Shown here: in pieces, positions 5,528 through 5,945 of the stretch
Numbering within the stretch: the first letter of the stretch is position 1
Layout: the number at the start of each line of letters is the position of its first letter
Source: Acidobacteriaceae bacterium
GTDB taxonomy: Bacteria > Acidobacteriota > Terriglobia > Terriglobales > Acidobacteriaceae
Assembly: GCA_003140655.1 (NCBI GenBank)
Contig: PLKR01000629.1
Coordinates: forward strand, 169-6,113
Direction of reading: 5' to 3'
Length of the DNA stretch: 5,945 nucleotides
Made by a program: the position numbers and the translations under genes
The notes under the pieces: generated by a model
Seen by the model: the letters and a program-made list of their open reading frames with translations, nothing else
What the model was told of the DNA's origin: nothing
The model's database searches: none

Positions 5528-5945
5528 ATGCTTCAGAAGGCATTGGTCCTGGTATTTGTTGTCGCAAGCATTGCCAGTTGCATCGGCTGCGGACAGACTG
5601 CGAGCCACTACGTCTATGCGACTATCCCGGCCGCTAATCAAGTCAAAGCCTACCGGGAAGACCCCAACTCCGGCGTTCTCACGGAAATCTCGGGAAGTCC
5701 GTACCCTGTGGGCGACGGAGCTCATTCCGCGGTCCTTCATCCTTCGGGAAAATTCTTGTACGTGGCGAATCCGGGTCAAGAGGAAAATGACATTTCTCTG
5801 TTTACCATCGCCAGCAACGGAGCTTTGACCGAGGTAACTCCACGGACCTCCGTTGCACCTTTGGGTTCGCTGCCCCAACTCCTGGCCATGGATCCTGCCG
5901 GCGGGTTCCTGTACGTGGCGAATGCCGGATCGGACAACATTTCGG
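5528..5945 (+). CDS. Secreted lipoprotein with YVAN/lactonase-like beta-propeller (3' truncated by window edge)
   Basis: The 139 visible codons begin with a lipoprotein signal peptide: MLQK, a hydrophobic core at residues 5-16, and a lipobox IASC with C18 as the likely lipidated cysteine (C21 is a less likely alternative). The mature part shows beta-propeller blades. The first is HYVYATIPAANQVKAYR with SGVLTEI. The second is GKFLYVAN, then ISLFTI with NGALTEV. A third starts with GGFLYVANAGSDNIS. These are hallmarks of the seven-bladed YVTN/6-phosphogluconolactonase-like fold (lactonase, Pfam PF10282-type). Proteins of this type in acidobacteria are numerous and mostly of unknown role; many probably bind ligands or partners rather than act as enzymes, and no catalytic residue can be assigned from this fragment. 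The good Shine-Dalgarno and the long gap after mdtC suggest its own transcription unit, not part of the pump. The C-terminal blades lie beyond the window. Confidence 0.88.
   Translation, partial: MLQKALVLVFVVASIASCIGCGQTASHYVYATIPAANQVKAYREDPNSGVLTEISGSPYPVGDGAHSAVLHPSGKFLYVANPGQEENDISLFTIASNGALTEVTPRTSVAPLGSLPQLLAMDPAGGFLYVANAGSDNIS

Noticed and set aside
5277..5828. A 183-codon plus-strand frame crossing the repeat element and the lipoprotein gene
   Set aside because: It starts inside the repeat, has Arg/Ser-rich composition, and overlaps in another frame a gene with a good ribosome site, a signal peptide and propeller repeats.
1..5945. CRISPR array, tRNA, riboswitch or defence genes
   Set aside because: No regularly spaced repeats, no tRNA-like sequence and no defence-type motifs were seen; almost the whole window is two RND genes and a partial lipoprotein gene.

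Overview
The window reads as a piece of a bacterial chromosome of moderately high GC. It most likely comes from an acidobacterium (Terriglobia-like). That placement is inferred from two things: a secreted lipoprotein with the YVAN-type beta-propeller repeats that are abundant in that phylum, and an intergenic palindromic repeat whose ends I recall from acidobacterial genomes. No rRNA or other phylogenetic marker is present to prove it.

Layout, all on the + strand. Positions 1-1956 hold the C-terminal ~60% of an RND multidrug efflux permease of the MdtB type; its 5' part lies before the window. After 17 bases comes a complete second RND permease of the MdtC type (1974-5141, 1055 aa). A 386-base non-coding gap (5142-5527) follows. 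Its first part is a MITE-like palindromic element with 18-bp inverted ends and flanking CTAA copies, the left copy containing the mdtC stop codon. The rest is leader sequence. At 5528 a lipoprotein with a lactonase-like/YVAN beta-propeller begins and runs off the right edge.

Function. MdtB and MdtC are known in E. coli to assemble into one mixed trimer in the inner membrane, which works with the periplasmic adaptor MdtA and a TolC-type outer-membrane channel to expel drugs and bile salts using the proton gradient. The tandem arrangement and subunit-specific sequence signatures here fit the same design. The adaptor is presumably upstream, and no outer-membrane channel gene follows. The lipoprotein is probably a separate transcription unit.

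The main points of interest are the 162-bp MITE-like element placed exactly at the mdtC stop codon, a 14-codon Cys-containing insert in the PC1 porter subdomain of MdtC, and a low-complexity, repeat-expanded linker in MdtB. I see no sign of an undescribed multi-gene system; the coding content is a familiar efflux pump.
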